Source: Sulfobacillus benefaciens (GTDB lineage: Bacteria > Bacillota > Sulfobacillia > Sulfobacillales > Sulfobacillaceae). Taken from it: 64,000 nucleotides of DNA. The position numbers and the translations under genes are program-made. The number at the start of each line of letters is the position of its first letter. Positions within the stretch are counted from its first letter, which is position 1. Below the pieces are notes generated by a model that saw only the letters and a program-made list of their open reading frames with translations, was not told where the DNA came from and ran no database searches. This document shows positions 29,094 to 38,001 of this stretch, in pieces. The stretch spans positions 63,007 to 127,006 of the forward strand of contig PXYW01000005.1 in NCBI GenBank assembly GCA_003023695.1, given 5' to 3'.

Positions 29094-29764
29094 CCGCACC
29101 GCTTTATTGGATTCCCACCTTATTTTTGCCTAACCAATGGTCCTCTTTCCATGATCCGATGGCCAAGATGTTTTTAGCTTCCCATCAAGGCCGTGGGCAT
29201 ATTATCAGTCCCAAGCCTCTGGGAATTAAGGTGCCGTCACTGGCGTTAACTCAGCCCCACCCCGGCTACATATACCATGTCAATGTAGCCCAGGCTAATC
29301 CGATTCCAGGGGCCGGCATGGAGGTGACCGATGTGGTAGTTCCATGCCCCACTGGGATTGCAGATGTCTCTCTTCGGCACCTGGACACCATCTACCGTCA
29401 CAGTGTAGTACGACGTATCACCTTAACACGCCAGGCCGCCAGGCAACCGCTATGTGTTCTATCCCGGGCATTGGATACCGTCTTGCAGTCGTTTCCCCAT
29501 ATTTCCATCGGCATTGATGTTCAGTCGTTTGGTTGGGATGCCGCCGCGCATTTTGCTCAAGAGTTCCCTGCCTTACGGCTGGAAGGCATTGACGATGGCC
29601 AATTGTGGCAATTAATGCAGCTAGGGCAGGTTCTGGGGCGCCCAGTTTGGCTTGATGACTTCAGCCGTCACCCCAAAGTCGTTCCCCCCCTGCCACAATT
29701 TAAAGTTTCCGACCCGCCACCAATCGACGTTCATCGCATTCCATTTTCGAGCCGCTTTCGATAA
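29090..29764 (+). CDS. Unrecognised protein, coupled to the radical SAM gene
   Basis: This 224-residue protein matches no family I know. It has no signal peptide or membrane helix. The N-terminal part is rich in Pro and His (IISPKPLGIKVPSLALTQPH). The middle contains DVVVPCPTGIADVSLRHLD and a repeating helix/strand pattern with DIQ- and DDF-type acidic ends (IGIDVQSFGWDAA, VWLDDFSRHP) that might suit a TIM-barrel-like fold. It starts at a GTG overlapping the previous stop by 4 nt, and the rhodanese gene follows after 9 nt. The tight spacing argues that all three act in one pathway. Confidence 0.6.
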   Translation: MTAPLYWIPTLFLPNQWSSFHDPMAKMFLASHQGRGHIISPKPLGIKVPSLALTQPHPGYIYHVNVAQANPIPGAGMEVTDVVVPCPTGIADVSLRHLDTIYRHSVVRRITLTRQAARQPLCVLSRALDTVLQSFPHISIGIDVQSFGWDAAAHFAQEFPALRLEGIDDGQLWQLMQLGQVLGRPVWLDDFSRHPKVVPPLPQFKVSDPPPIDVHRIPFSSRFR

Positions 29765-29773
29765 GGAGATCCT

Positions 29774-30370
29774 ATGAGTGAATTAGACATTGTATCTGCT
29801 CGCGAGGCCAAAGCGTTTATTGCGCAAGGAGTTGCCATTATTGATGTTCGCAGTTTAGTCTCTTACTGCCACGGCCACATTGTCGAGTCCATTTCATTGC
29901 CTGGAGGCCGTTACCAACTTTCATTCTTGACTGCCCAACAAGGGCTGGCAGGACACCGTGCATTGCTGATAGCTGACACTCCCACCATCGCCTATGAAGC
30001 AGCTGAAGAGTTGCATCGTGCTCACGTTGTGGTTGTAGGAGCATGGGTCACATCATCCGAGGGTTTTCAGCACGCTGGCCTTCGTACAACGCAGGTGGTC
30101 CGCTTAAATTTTTGTCAGCTGGCATCGCACCTTAAAACTCATCCCGACATCACAATGTTGGATGTAAGGGAGACCGATGAGACCCATCATATGCCCTTGC
30201 CATGGCCAACGATTTCGGCCCCGCTCTCCACCTGGCCCCAAGGGCTGCCATCGTTATCCACCAAACATCTCGTGCTTTCCATATCTCTGGATCCATACCG
30301 GTCCCTTTGGGCATCTTGGGCCTTATCCCAATGGGGATTTTCTCAGGTCGGCTATGCTAGCGAGCAATGA
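29774..30370 (+). CDS. Tandem rhodanese-like protein lacking catalytic cysteines
   Basis: This 198-residue protein has two rhodanese-like halves. Half 1 (residues 5-100) has ISAREAKAF-like VSAREAKAF, AIIDVRSLVSYCHGHIVESI and an LLIADTP active-site strand. Half 2 (105-195) has LDVRETDETHH and the strand LVLSISLDPYRS. In active sulfurtransferases a Cys starts the loop after this strand; here half 1 has Asp/Thr and half 2 Ser. It is therefore probably a binding or scaffold protein. An AAGGAG site precedes the ATG. The last 14 nt overlap the convergent lipoprotein gene. Confidence 0.68.
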   Translation: MSELDIVSAREAKAFIAQGVAIIDVRSLVSYCHGHIVESISLPGGRYQLSFLTAQQGLAGHRALLIADTPTIAYEAAEELHRAHVVVVGAWVTSSEGFQHAGLRTTQVVRLNFCQLASHLKTHPDITMLDVRETDETHHMPLPWPTISAPLSTWPQGLPSLSTKHLVLSISLDPYRSLWASWALSQWGFSQVGYASEQ

Positions 30371-31394
30371 TGGCCACTTCACGGACCACATCAGGATATG
30401 GCATGGTGATAGAAAATTGCGGACCATAATTCCCTGAGCGCACATTAAACCACACCCCTTGGGAGGCACCGTCCAATATCACTATCCAGGGCGTACCGCG
30501 TCCCTCGACCACCATAGTGGTTTGCATCGGCGCAGGCCAGTAGCGGATTTGGGACCATTGCGGACGGGTTCCGTGATATGGCACCATCCCACGTGCCATT
30601 ACCCCCCAAAGCGGGGAGCCCTGAGCCATCTCTATCACTGCCTGTTGCACCGACAGAAAATGGTGTCGACTGCCTCTCTTGGCGTTGGGCTTCGCTGTCC
30701 ATTGGCCAAACCCGCGAGCACCTGCAGCATAGGGGATTACTTCTGTGTTTCCGACAAAGCCTGCGGTTCCTTGCGGCGATCCGTAATCAAACACTGGGTA
30801 ATGGAGGCCTCTTGAAAAGACCGATACCGTATACAGCCGATGCGGGTCGACAATGAGAGCCATAGGGTGGGCTGAGGGTCCGTCAATCAACGTCACGATC
30901 CCCTCGGGCAAAGATTTACGCAACACCGTCCAGCGTCCCTGTCGCCAACTCCAAATTTGGGCATGCGATGCCTGATCCGACTCCACCACCGTCAAAAGAC
31001 CTAGGGGCCACCATCGAATCGATAACGCATAATACCCTGGCGGCATAACGGCCACGGTGCGAACATGCTGAGTTTTGCTCAAAGAGACAATTTTACTGCC
31101 TAACGTAATAAAGGTGGAATGATGCGGTCCCCGCGTGGCTATCTCCGTCTGAGCCACTGGACCCAAAATGCCTAGTCGCCGGGCAGACCCCAAAGGATGG
31201 CCATCGGGGGAAAACCGGTTTTCCCACATCCATTCTGTTCCATCCTTCGAAGGCGTAGTGTACAAGGTCAAAAGATCTGCTGAGGGACTATTGCTATGGG
31301 CACCACACCCGGCAAGCCAAAGCAACATGCTTAAAGTCAACCAGGCAAAACCTCTCGCGCCCGTAAGGACACGAGAGGGTCGATATTTCGCCAT
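30357..31394 (-). CDS. Lipoprotein of unknown function
   Basis: This 345-residue protein has a lipoprotein signal: basic N-terminus, LTLSMLLWLAGCGAHSN with the lipobox LAGC (Cys near residue 30). The exported part repeats short strands with Trp and Gly (EWMWENRFSPDGHPLG, AQIWSWRQGRWTV, YPVFDYGSPQG), which suggests a beta-propeller-like fold. I see no catalytic motif. It follows yqeY by one nucleotide and probably shares the rpsU-yqeY transcript. Confidence 0.65.
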   Translation of the reverse strand: MAKYRPSRVLTGARGFAWLTLSMLLWLAGCGAHSNSPSADLLTLYTTPSKDGTEWMWENRFSPDGHPLGSARRLGILGPVAQTEIATRGPHHSTFITLGSKIVSLSKTQHVRTVAVMPPGYYALSIRWWPLGLLTVVESDQASHAQIWSWRQGRWTVLRKSLPEGIVTLIDGPSAHPMALIVDPHRLYTVSVFSRGLHYPVFDYGSPQGTAGFVGNTEVIPYAAGARGFGQWTAKPNAKRGSRHHFLSVQQAVIEMAQGSPLWGVMARGMVPYHGTRPQWSQIRYWPAPMQTTMVVEGRGTPWIVILDGASQGVWFNVRSGNYGPQFSITMPYPDVVREVAIIAR

Positions 31395-31395
31395 G

Positions 31396-31851
31396 CTACA
31401 CCAACAGCGCCAGTTGTTCCTTTACCAACGCCGACACGTCCCGCCCATCAGCACGGCCACGAGTTTTAGGCGCAAGCCAGGCCATCACTTTTCCCATGTC
31501 CTTAGGGCCAGTCGCCCCGACCGATTGGACGGCTTCATTGACCAATATCCGCAGTTCGTCGCTGGTCAATGGAGCTGGCAAATATTGTGACAACAATTCC
31601 ATTTCATGATGCAGCTTGTCAACCAAATCTTGTCTTCCACTGCGTTCGAAATCCGGTAGCGCATCACGGCGCTCTTTTAATTCCTTGGCAATGACTTGCA
31701 ATATGCCGTCATCATCTAAGGTAATCCGTTCGCTGCGAGTTTCCGCCGCTAATATAGCTGCCTTGATTCCCCTGATAACAACAAGGCGGGCTTGGTCTTT
31801 AGCCCGCATCGCTGTCTTGAGGTCTTCGTTGAGTTGTTCTCGGAGAGACAC
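31396..31851 (-). CDS. yqeY: GatB/YqeY-domain protein
   Basis: This 151-residue helical protein carries the YqeY pattern: DLKTAMRAKDQARLVVIRGI, ELKERRDALPDFERSGRQDL and a GPKDMGKVMAWLAPKTRGRA end. The domain resembles the tRNA-binding tail of GatB; its role as a stand-alone protein is not settled. It follows rpsU by 11 nt, as in Bacillus. Confidence 0.94.
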   Translation of the reverse strand: MSLREQLNEDLKTAMRAKDQARLVVIRGIKAAILAAETRSERITLDDDGILQVIAKELKERRDALPDFERSGRQDLVDKLHHEMELLSQYLPAPLTSDELRILVNEAVQSVGATGPKDMGKVMAWLAPKTRGRADGRDVSALVKEQLALLV

Positions 31852-31862
31852 CAGGGACCTCC

Positions 31863-32039
31863 TTATTTAACGCGTTTTTTCCTTGCGGCCTCAGATTTTT
31901 TCTTGCGTCGCACACTGGGTTTTTCATAATGCTCATGGCGTCGGGCCTCCGCGAGCACCCCAGCCTTTTGAATTTGACGCTTGAAGCGCCGGAGTGCGCT
32001 TTCTAAGCTCTCATTCTTGCCGACTTTGACTTCTGACAT
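31863..32039 (-). CDS. rpsU: Ribosomal protein S21
   Basis: This 58-residue small-subunit protein starts [20 protein letters not shown] and ends with a basic [15 protein letters not shown] tail. I chose the ATG at 32037-32039 because GGGAGGGAG lies 4 nt upstream; an upstream in-frame start adds six residues without support. It is the first gene of rpsU-yqeY. Confidence 0.95.
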   Translation of the reverse strand: MSEVKVGKNESLESALRRFKRQIQKAGVLAEARRHEHYEKPSVRRKKKSEAARKKRVK

Positions 32040-32085
32040 TGTCTCCCTCCCCTCCACCCGAACGGGTCGGGGTAACCTTCCCTCT

Positions 32086-32115
32086 ATTATACGAGGCTTC
32101 GGGAAACTGTGTCAA
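32086..32115 (-). promoter_or_regulatory. Sigma-A promoter of rpsU
   Basis: On the minus strand TTGACA (32110-32115) and TATAAT (32086-32091) are separated by 18 nt. Both hexamers are consensus. A small hairpin (ACCCGTTCGGGT type) lies between the promoter and the rpsU ribosome binding site. Confidence 0.8.
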
Positions 32116-32137
32116 ACGTTGGATACAGGCTCCTCTA

Positions 32138-32311
32138 TTACCAGGGGCGATACAAGTGACCATACTTCGTAACACATTCCTTGCATAACGTACTCTCCAG
32201 AAAACCCGAGGTTAAGGAGGCCGCTTGGCGTTTAACCACCGGTTTATGACAGATATCACAAAACTTCAATTCAATTAATTTTCCCATGCCCGAAGCGGCC
32301 TCCTTTCATGT
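32138..32311 (-). CDS. Small CxxC zinc-binding-like protein (57 aa)
   Basis: I found this by reading the minus strand. The frame encodes KLIELKFCDICHKPVVKR and TLCKECVTKYGHLYRPW and then stops. Two CxxC pairs about 24 residues apart suggest a zinc ribbon. The in-frame ATG is at 32309-32311 and has no clear ribosome binding site. A strong AAAGGAGG site lies inside the frame and is followed by an ATG at 32287-32289 that is out of frame by one base, next to a run of six A. One more A would give a well-formed start (MGKKLIELKFC). A sequencing or real indel, or slippage, is possible. It sits between rsmE and rpsU. Confidence 0.5.
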
Positions 32312-32376
32312 CCATAGGATGGCCATCGAAGGAGTTCATCACTCTAGCATTGTTGTCCAAATGTGGAAGCGAGAAG

Positions 32377-33087
32377 TTACGCGTGTTGCAATAAGGTTAA
32401 TATGACCACGGCAGCAAAAGCGCCTGCATTGACCGCACGAAAAATTTGCGGCCCAAGCGACACCGGAGTCATTCCCGCCTGGATTAGGTGCTCCCGGTCA
32501 CCATCACTAAACCCGCCTTCGGGCCCCACCGCCAAAGCTATACGCGGCGTTAAATCAAATTTTAGCCCACGAAAGTACGAGATCAGGGGTAAGCCATCGG
32601 GATCCAACAGCAATCCGGTCACGTCGGGCGGCAAAACCAGAGCGTCCGCTCCGACATCGGGGTGAATCACCGGCACTAGATTGCGTTGACTTTGTTCTGA
32701 AGCCTCCCGGGCGATCGTTTTCCACCGTGCTAGGTTTTGCGGCGATACACTGCGCACCAGCGCGCGTTCTGTGACTAAAGGGACAAACTCTGACACCCCG
32801 GCTTCGGTAGCTCGCTCCACTACCTCAGCAAAATGGCCCTGCTTAAGGAGCGCCTGATACAAAATCACGTATGCTGACAGCGGGGCAATTTCGGGCAACT
32901 TGCGCACCATTTGCACTTGGGATGCAGACAATACTTCCCCGACATAGCGCCCTATCGAGGGAATGTGAATTTCTACCGTAGATCCCGAGCGTCTTCGCAT
33001 AACACGGGATAAATAATGACTCTGGCCTGGCGTCAAATTCACAATGGAGTGTTTTACCTGCTCCGGATCACAGATAAGGCGAATCAT
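32377..33087 (-). CDS. rsmE: 16S rRNA m3U1498 methyltransferase
   Basis: This 236-residue SPOUT methyltransferase acts on 16S rRNA U1498. The N-terminal PUA-like part includes GQSHYLSRVMRRRSG. The trefoil-knot region has ALAVGPEGGFSDGDREHLI and then VSLGPQIFRAVNAGAFAAV. In most members this last block reads LGxRILRTETA, so the RTE positions are changed here. It overlaps prmA by 4 nt, in the usual dnaJ-prmA-rsmE order. Confidence 0.92.
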   Translation of the reverse strand: MIRLICDPEQVKHSIVNLTPGQSHYLSRVMRRRSGSTVEIHIPSIGRYVGEVLSASQVQMVRKLPEIAPLSAYVILYQALLKQGHFAEVVERATEAGVSEFVPLVTERALVRSVSPQNLARWKTIAREASEQSQRNLVPVIHPDVGADALVLPPDVTGLLLDPDGLPLISYFRGLKFDLTPRIALAVGPEGGFSDGDREHLIQAGMTPVSLGPQIFRAVNAGAFAAVVILTLLQHA

Positions 33088-33980
33088 GGAGTCACCTCAA
33101 GGGCAACCCACCCTTCCCGCTGATCCATCCAAACTATCGTGGATAGGGTTCCTTCCAACACCGACAACACTTCACCAATCCGTTCTTCGACAATGCCCGA
33201 TAAGACAATTCGCGAACCTGGGATTGTGTACTGAACCACCCTGTTCCATTCCTCTGTGATAATTTCGGTGATAAGATTCATCACAATCACATCGAAAGAT
33301 TGTGTCGGCACATCGCTGAGGGTTCCTTCCACCACTGCGATTTGAGACAGGGTGTGATTTCTTTCCAAATTTCCCATCAAGGCGGCAACAGCCACGGGAT
33401 CAGGTTCGACAGCCACCACGGTCTTGGCACCAGACTTTGCCGCCGCAATCGCTAAAATGCCCGAACCCGATCCGAGGTCCATCATCCGTTTTCCCGATAA
33501 GGGTATGCTCATAATGCGTGCTAAACACATTTGTGTGGTTACGTGGGTTCCCGTCCCAAAAGCCATTCCCGGATCCAACCAAATCGTGTGATCTTCAGAA
33601 AAGGGGGATTGGGAGTACCAAGCCGGCATAATTACCTTGTTTGCCACATATATCGGGACATAGTATTGCTTCCAGCTGGATTCCCAATCTTGTGAATTCA
33701 CCTGAGAAATCACGGCTAGCGCCCCGAATCGATGTTGGATAGCATTTTTCCGAGATTCCCAAAGCGCATCATCCGGAAAATAGGCACGCACAAAAGGATC
33801 CTTCGGGTCTAAGGCGATGTCGGCAAACGGCATCTTGGCCGCCTTGCCATCTTCCCATTCCAACCCATTGACGCCAAGACCATAAAACAGGTTTTGGGCG
33901 TCTTCTAATAGCAATGTGTCCCAGCTCCTAATGGTGACGGCCCAATAGCACGCCGGTGCTGGATTAGCGGCCCAGGGCAT
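33084..33980 (-). CDS. prmA: Ribosomal protein L11 methyltransferase
   Basis: This SAM-dependent enzyme trimethylates ribosomal protein L11. It contains [21 protein letters not shown] (SAM site), [10 protein letters not shown] and [15 protein letters not shown]. Length is about 298 residues with the ATG at 33978-33980 ([16 protein letters not shown]), which overlaps dnaJ by 17 nt; the frame stays open to 34022. No strong ribosome binding site is visible, so translation is probably coupled to dnaJ. Confidence 0.9.
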   Translation of the reverse strand: MPWAANPAPACYWAVTIRSWDTLLLEDAQNLFYGLGVNGLEWEDGKAAKMPFADIALDPKDPFVRAYFPDDALWESRKNAIQHRFGALAVISQVNSQDWESSWKQYYVPIYVANKVIMPAWYSQSPFSEDHTIWLDPGMAFGTGTHVTTQMCLARIMSIPLSGKRMMDLGSGSGILAIAAAKSGAKTVVAVEPDPVAVAALMGNLERNHTLSQIAVVEGTLSDVPTQSFDVIVMNLITEIITEEWNRVVQYTIPGSRIVLSGIVEERIGEVLSVLEGTLSTIVWMDQREGWVALEVTP

Positions 33981-35073
33981 CTTTAACTTTTCGGAGGATG
34001 CTTTTGTCTTCGGGGTGGACATTTTCTTGCCGCATCTCAGCCCACATGTGCAATATCTCCCGTTCCCGATGACTCAAATGAGTAGGTACCGTCACGTTGA
34101 CCCGAACGTTTAAGGCACCCCGGCTTGCGGGATTCCCCAATCTCGGCAACCCTTGTCGGGGAATTTTAAATACCGTTCCCGTCTGGGTTCCCGGGGGAAT
34201 GTGCAACAATTCCTCGGTTTTCAGCCCAGGCACGGTGATATCAGCCCCGAGTGCCACCTGAGCAAACCCGACCGGAACATCGCACCACAAATCATCGCCG
34301 TCCCGGCTAAATTTCTCATGCTGCTTGACATGCACAAACACAATCAAATCCCCGGCAGGTCCGCCCCGTTGTCCCGCTCCTCCTTCACCGCTCACCCGAA
34401 GCCGGGTTCCTTCATCCACCCCTGGAGGCACTTGTACGGTTAACTTCTTTTCTGCCCGAACCTGGCCGCGACCGCCACACTGCGTGCAGGGATGGGGAAC
34501 ATATCGGCCCGTACCACGACATCGGGGACAAGTTTCTACCTGCCGAATCCGGCCTAAGAAACTCTCGCGAATGCGTTCGATCTGTCCTGACCCATGACAT
34601 TGGGGACAGGTTTCCAGACGGGTCCCTGGTTCTGCTTGATTGCCATGGCAATGGGGGCACACCTCGTCACGAACTAAACGCACTTCCCGCTCTACGCCCT
34701 CAACCACGTCTTCTAATTCTACAGTCAAATCATACCGTAAATCCGGCCCGCGCTCGGGTCCCGATCGCCGAGACTGGGTAGCCCCACCAAAGAACATATC
34801 AAATATGTCGCCGAACCCGCTAAAACCAAAGTCCCCATTTCCAGCAGCCCCGGCGGCCTGGTGGCCAAATTGATCATATCGGGCCCTTTTCTCGGGATCT
34901 GACAACACCTGGTAGGCTTCATTAATTTCTTTAAATTGTTCTTCTGCGGCAGCATTGCCCGGATTGGCATCCGGGTGATACTTTGCCGCTAGACGTCGAA
35001 ATTGTTTTTTAATTTCGTCCGGGGAAGCCCCGCGGCTCACTCCCAGCACTTCATAATAATCTCGTTTTGCCAT
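33964..35073 (-). CDS. dnaJ: Chaperone DnaJ
   Basis: This 369-residue co-chaperone stimulates DnaK. The J domain has [20 protein letters not shown] with the HPD motif in [10 protein letters not shown] Gly/Phe region with [15 protein letters not shown] follows. The zinc domain has four CxxCxGxG-type repeats ([32 protein letters not shown]) near residues 140-205. It lies 21 nt downstream of grpE, although dnaK normally stands between them. Confidence 0.97.
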   Translation of the reverse strand: MAKRDYYEVLGVSRGASPDEIKKQFRRLAAKYHPDANPGNAAAEEQFKEINEAYQVLSDPEKRARYDQFGHQAAGAAGNGDFGFSGFGDIFDMFFGGATQSRRSGPERGPDLRYDLTVELEDVVEGVEREVRLVRDEVCPHCHGNQAEPGTRLETCPQCHGSGQIERIRESFLGRIRQVETCPRCRGTGRYVPHPCTQCGGRGQVRAEKKLTVQVPPGVDEGTRLRVSGEGGAGQRGGPAGDLIVFVHVKQHEKFSRDGDDLWCDVPVGFAQVALGADITVPGLKTEELLHIPPGTQTGTVFKIPRQGLPRLGNPASRGALNVRVNVTVPTHLSHREREILHMWAEMRQENVHPEDKSILRKVKDALGR

Positions 35074-35094
35074 GAACGACTTCCCCCCCTAATC

Positions 35095-35673
35095 CTATTG
35101 AGGCTCGGGCCCCTCGGACACTTTCACCATGCTAGCCCTAAGCACTCTTTCTTTCCAACGGAAGCCCTTCAGTAGTTCTTCCACGATCATTCCTTCCGGA
35201 AGGTCGCTTGCCACACGCTGCACCGCCTCGTGGTACCTGGGGTCAAACATTTGACCCTCCGTTACGATCGCCTCCACCCCTAGTCGTGACAAAGCCTCAT
35301 TAAAGCCATTGAGCGTCATTTCCAACCCCACCCGCCAGGACTTGGCATCACCATCAGAAGGCATGAATTTCAGGGCCCGCTCCAAGTTGTCATACACTGG
35401 CAACAGGTCAGATAAAAGCGACCCCACCACATAGGCCTTGATTTCATCCCGCTCCCGGTCCATCCGACGCCGGAAGTTTTCAAAATCGGCCTGGAGCCTT
35501 ACCAACTGATCATAACGATCTTGGGCAATTACCTCCCAATCGGTGTCGGGCACATCCGCATCAACCCCAGCCAGGGGTTCAGCCGCCTCTTCTTCCATTT
35601 CCTCAACCGGATTGATTTTTTCTGTATCTAGTCCTTCATCCTTCAATTCATCCCGAAATGACTCCGCATCCAT
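35095..35673 (-). CDS. grpE: Nucleotide exchange factor GrpE
   Basis: This 192-residue DnaK exchange factor has an acidic N-terminal stretch, a long coiled coil (QADFENFRRRMDRERDEI) and the C-terminal beta domain (AIVTEGQMFDPRYHEAVQRV). GGAGG precedes the ATG. It is co-transcribed after hrcA with a 24-nt gap. Confidence 0.95.
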   Translation of the reverse strand: MDAESFRDELKDEGLDTEKINPVEEMEEEAAEPLAGVDADVPDTDWEVIAQDRYDQLVRLQADFENFRRRMDRERDEIKAYVVGSLLSDLLPVYDNLERALKFMPSDGDAKSWRVGLEMTLNGFNEALSRLGVEAIVTEGQMFDPRYHEAVQRVASDLPEGMIVEELLKGFRWKERVLRASMVKVSEGPEPQ

Positions 35674-35697
35674 ACTCCAGTATCCTCCTTAAGTGCT

Positions 35698-36717
35698 CTA
35701 CGCCCACTTCAAAGCGCGAGATAATTCTTCCGACACCATTTCGAGTGTGGTGACCACATGAGCATACTGCATCCGTTTGGGGCCAATCACTGAGACTTGG
35801 CCCACAATATGACCCCGCAATTGATACGTGGCCGTCACCACACTACAATCCCAAATTGCATCAAAGGGCGATTCCTGGCCAATGATTACATGCACCTGGT
35901 CCGACTGCGGCGAGGTCTGGTTAAGCAATTGCTCCACCGCTTGTTCCCGTTGTAAAAATCCCAATACCCGCTCGACTTTTCCCACGTCCCGAAATTCGGG
36001 GTATTTTAAAATATTCAACGATCCGGCTAACGTCACCCTATCATCGTTGCTTCGCCAGTCTGACATCCAGGCCAAAAGCGATTCCCAAAGCCCATGATAG
36101 CGCTCCTCATCGGAGGACAGCGGATCCAAAATTCGATCCTTCAGTTCTTTGATGGGCATCCCACGAAATTCCCGCGCAAATTCGTGTGCCAGCCACCCCA
36201 CTTGTTCGAAGTTCATATCCTCCGGCAATGGCACTGCTCGATTCTCCACCATTCCCGAGTCTGTTGCCACCACAAGCAGTAGTGTTCCGGAATTCAACTG
36301 CATCACCCGAATATCGCCCAAGCAGGCATCATTCACGGGAGGCGCCACCACCACCGACGGATAAGCCGTCATTTCCGATACCATCTGTGCCGTTTGATGA
36401 ATAAACCAAGCAATCTCACGAACCGGAGCAGAAAACGCCATCCGCACCCGGTTAACTGTATCACTGCCTACTTGCGGCCGCTGCATTAATTCATCTACAT
36501 AGTACCGGTAACCTCGGTCCGAAGGTATTCTGCCCGCGGAGGTATGCGGTTGTTCCAAAAATCCCAGTTCTTCCAAATCCGCCATTTCATTACGAATTGT
36601 CGCAGAACTAATGCCTAGTCCATACTTTTTGGCCAAGGTCCGGGAACCCACGGGTTCCGCCGATACGATATAGTCATCGATAAGAGTGCCCAAAATTCTT
36701 CGCTTTCGTGCATCCAT
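35698..36717 (-). CDS. hrcA: Heat-shock repressor HrcA
   Basis: This repressor of about 339 residues binds CIRCE operators. The N-terminal winged helix has RRILGTLIDDYIVSAEPVGS and SATIRNEMADLEELGFLEQP. The C-terminal domain has VRVMQLNSG and SVIGPKRMQYAHVVTTLEMV near the end. I chose ATG 36715-36717 with GGGGG 7 nt upstream; the longer frame would start inside the CIRCE element. It probably represses its own operon. Confidence 0.95.
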   Translation of the reverse strand: MDARKRRILGTLIDDYIVSAEPVGSRTLAKKYGLGISSATIRNEMADLEELGFLEQPHTSAGRIPSDRGYRYYVDELMQRPQVGSDTVNRVRMAFSAPVREIAWFIHQTAQMVSEMTAYPSVVVAPPVNDACLGDIRVMQLNSGTLLLVVATDSGMVENRAVPLPEDMNFEQVGWLAHEFAREFRGMPIKELKDRILDPLSSDEERYHGLWESLLAWMSDWRSNDDRVTLAGSLNILKYPEFRDVGKVERVLGFLQREQAVEQLLNQTSPQSDQVHVIIGQESPFDAIWDCSVVTATYQLRGHIVGQVSVIGPKRMQYAHVVTTLEMVSEELSRALKWA

Positions 36718-36743
36718 CGGTTTTCCCCCGCTTCCATATACGG

Positions 36744-36770
36744 TTAGCACTCTAGCCACAGGAGTGCTAA
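36744..36770 (-). promoter_or_regulatory. CIRCE operator (HrcA binding site)
   Basis: A perfect CIRCE inverted repeat: TTAGCACTC (36744-36752), 9-nt spacer, GAGTGCTAA (36762-36770). It lies between the promoter and the hrcA start, so HrcA can shut off the hrcA-grpE-dnaJ operon. Confidence 0.96.
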
Positions 36771-36781
36771 TTTATATCAAA

Positions 36782-36811
36782 ACGATAGCACCGACGTATT
36801 TTGTGTGTCAA
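36782..36811 (-). promoter_or_regulatory. Sigma-A promoter of the hrcA operon
   Basis: On the minus strand TTGACA (36806-36811) and TATCGT (36782-36787) are 18 nt apart, just upstream of CIRCE. The -35 is consensus and the -10 is weaker. Confidence 0.6.
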
Positions 36812-36837
36812 GATGGAGGCCTTTCCAATATCCGCCG

Positions 36838-38001
36838 TCAGTCTTTGACACTGCCCACGAAAAGGCGAAACACATAATTGGACATTTCCCACCCCCGATG
36901 ACTTAACCATATCCTGTGTTCGCCATTAACCACAAGCCCCAGATCGACCAACTTCATCAACTGTTGCGGAAACACATCCTCCGGTGCGCGGTGAAATTTA
37001 CCCGCAAAACGGTCTTTGGAGATGCCGTCGCGCCGACGCAAACCGAGCCACATATACTCTTGCATCTGTTCGGACAACGATAGCTGTTCCTCCCCATCCA
37101 CGGTCGACTCCCCTGACTCTTGCATCATCATGTATCGTCTTACACCGCGAATGTTCCACCAACGCCGGTTATTGTGAAACGAGTGCGCCCCCGCCCCAAG
37201 TCCAATATAGCTATTCATCGTCCAATACAATTGGTTGTGACGTGATTCATACCCTGGCCGTGCCCAGTTGGAAATCTCATATTGTTCATAACCAGCTTCG
37301 GCTAACATCATTGAGGCTAAATCCGACATATCGGCTACGCTGTCCTCTGGGGGCAAGTGAAGATCCCCTTGTGCCACTCCAATAGCCAACGGTGTCCCCT
37401 CTTCCACTTGCAGACGGTATAAAGACAAATGCTCCGGTCCTAAGTCAATTAATTGGCGTAAGGTGTCCTGCCATTGATTCAAGGTCTGGCTAGGCAACCC
37501 ATAGATGGCATCGAGGTTAAGATTGCTAAATTTGGCTTGGCGAGCAAACCGCACGGTTGAGTAGATATCTTCCACCCCATGAATTCGGTTCAGGGCCCTT
37601 AAATGATCCTCTTGCATCGCTTGAGCGCCCACCGAGAGCCGGTTCACCCCGGATTGCCAAAACCCGTGAAGTCGAGCAGTATCGAGAGTCCCAGGATTGG
37701 ATTCCAAAGTGATTTCCACATCCTCGATTGGCCCCAGACGGTCCCGCACAGTTTCCAAAAATCCCGCAATTAATGACGGGTGTACCAATGACGGGGTTCC
37801 GCCCCCAAAGAAGATAGAGATTAATCGGCCAGTAGGCACGGGGACCGTTTGCCACTCGCGTACCACGGCATCTAGATATTGTTGATGCTCACCTTCTCCC
37901 ATATGCGTAACCGTATTAAAATCGCAGTAGGTGCAACGAGCACGGCAAAAAGGAATGTGTACATAAAGCCCCCAGTCACTCGGAGCAAATTCGATGTTCA
38001 C
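36838..38001 (-). CDS. hemW: HemW, radical SAM heme-related protein
   Basis: This 387-residue radical SAM protein, formerly called oxygen-independent coproporphyrinogen oxidase-like, is a heme chaperone in studied bacteria. The cluster motif is [10 protein letters not shown] near residue 19, followed by [10 protein letters not shown] and [15 protein letters not shown]. The C-terminal HemN domain ends with the YVFRLFVG segment. Its start overlaps lepA by 4 nt. The lepA-hemW-hrcA order is standard in Firmicutes. Confidence 0.94.
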   Translation of the reverse strand: MNIEFAPSDWGLYVHIPFCRARCTYCDFNTVTHMGEGEHQQYLDAVVREWQTVPVPTGRLISIFFGGGTPSLVHPSLIAGFLETVRDRLGPIEDVEITLESNPGTLDTARLHGFWQSGVNRLSVGAQAMQEDHLRALNRIHGVEDIYSTVRFARQAKFSNLNLDAIYGLPSQTLNQWQDTLRQLIDLGPEHLSLYRLQVEEGTPLAIGVAQGDLHLPPEDSVADMSDLASMMLAEAGYEQYEISNWARPGYESRHNQLYWTMNSYIGLGAGAHSFHNNRRWWNIRGVRRYMMMQESGESTVDGEEQLSLSEQMQEYMWLGLRRRDGISKDRFAGKFHRAPEDVFPQQLMKLVDLGLVVNGEHRIWLSHRGWEMSNYVFRLFVGSVKD

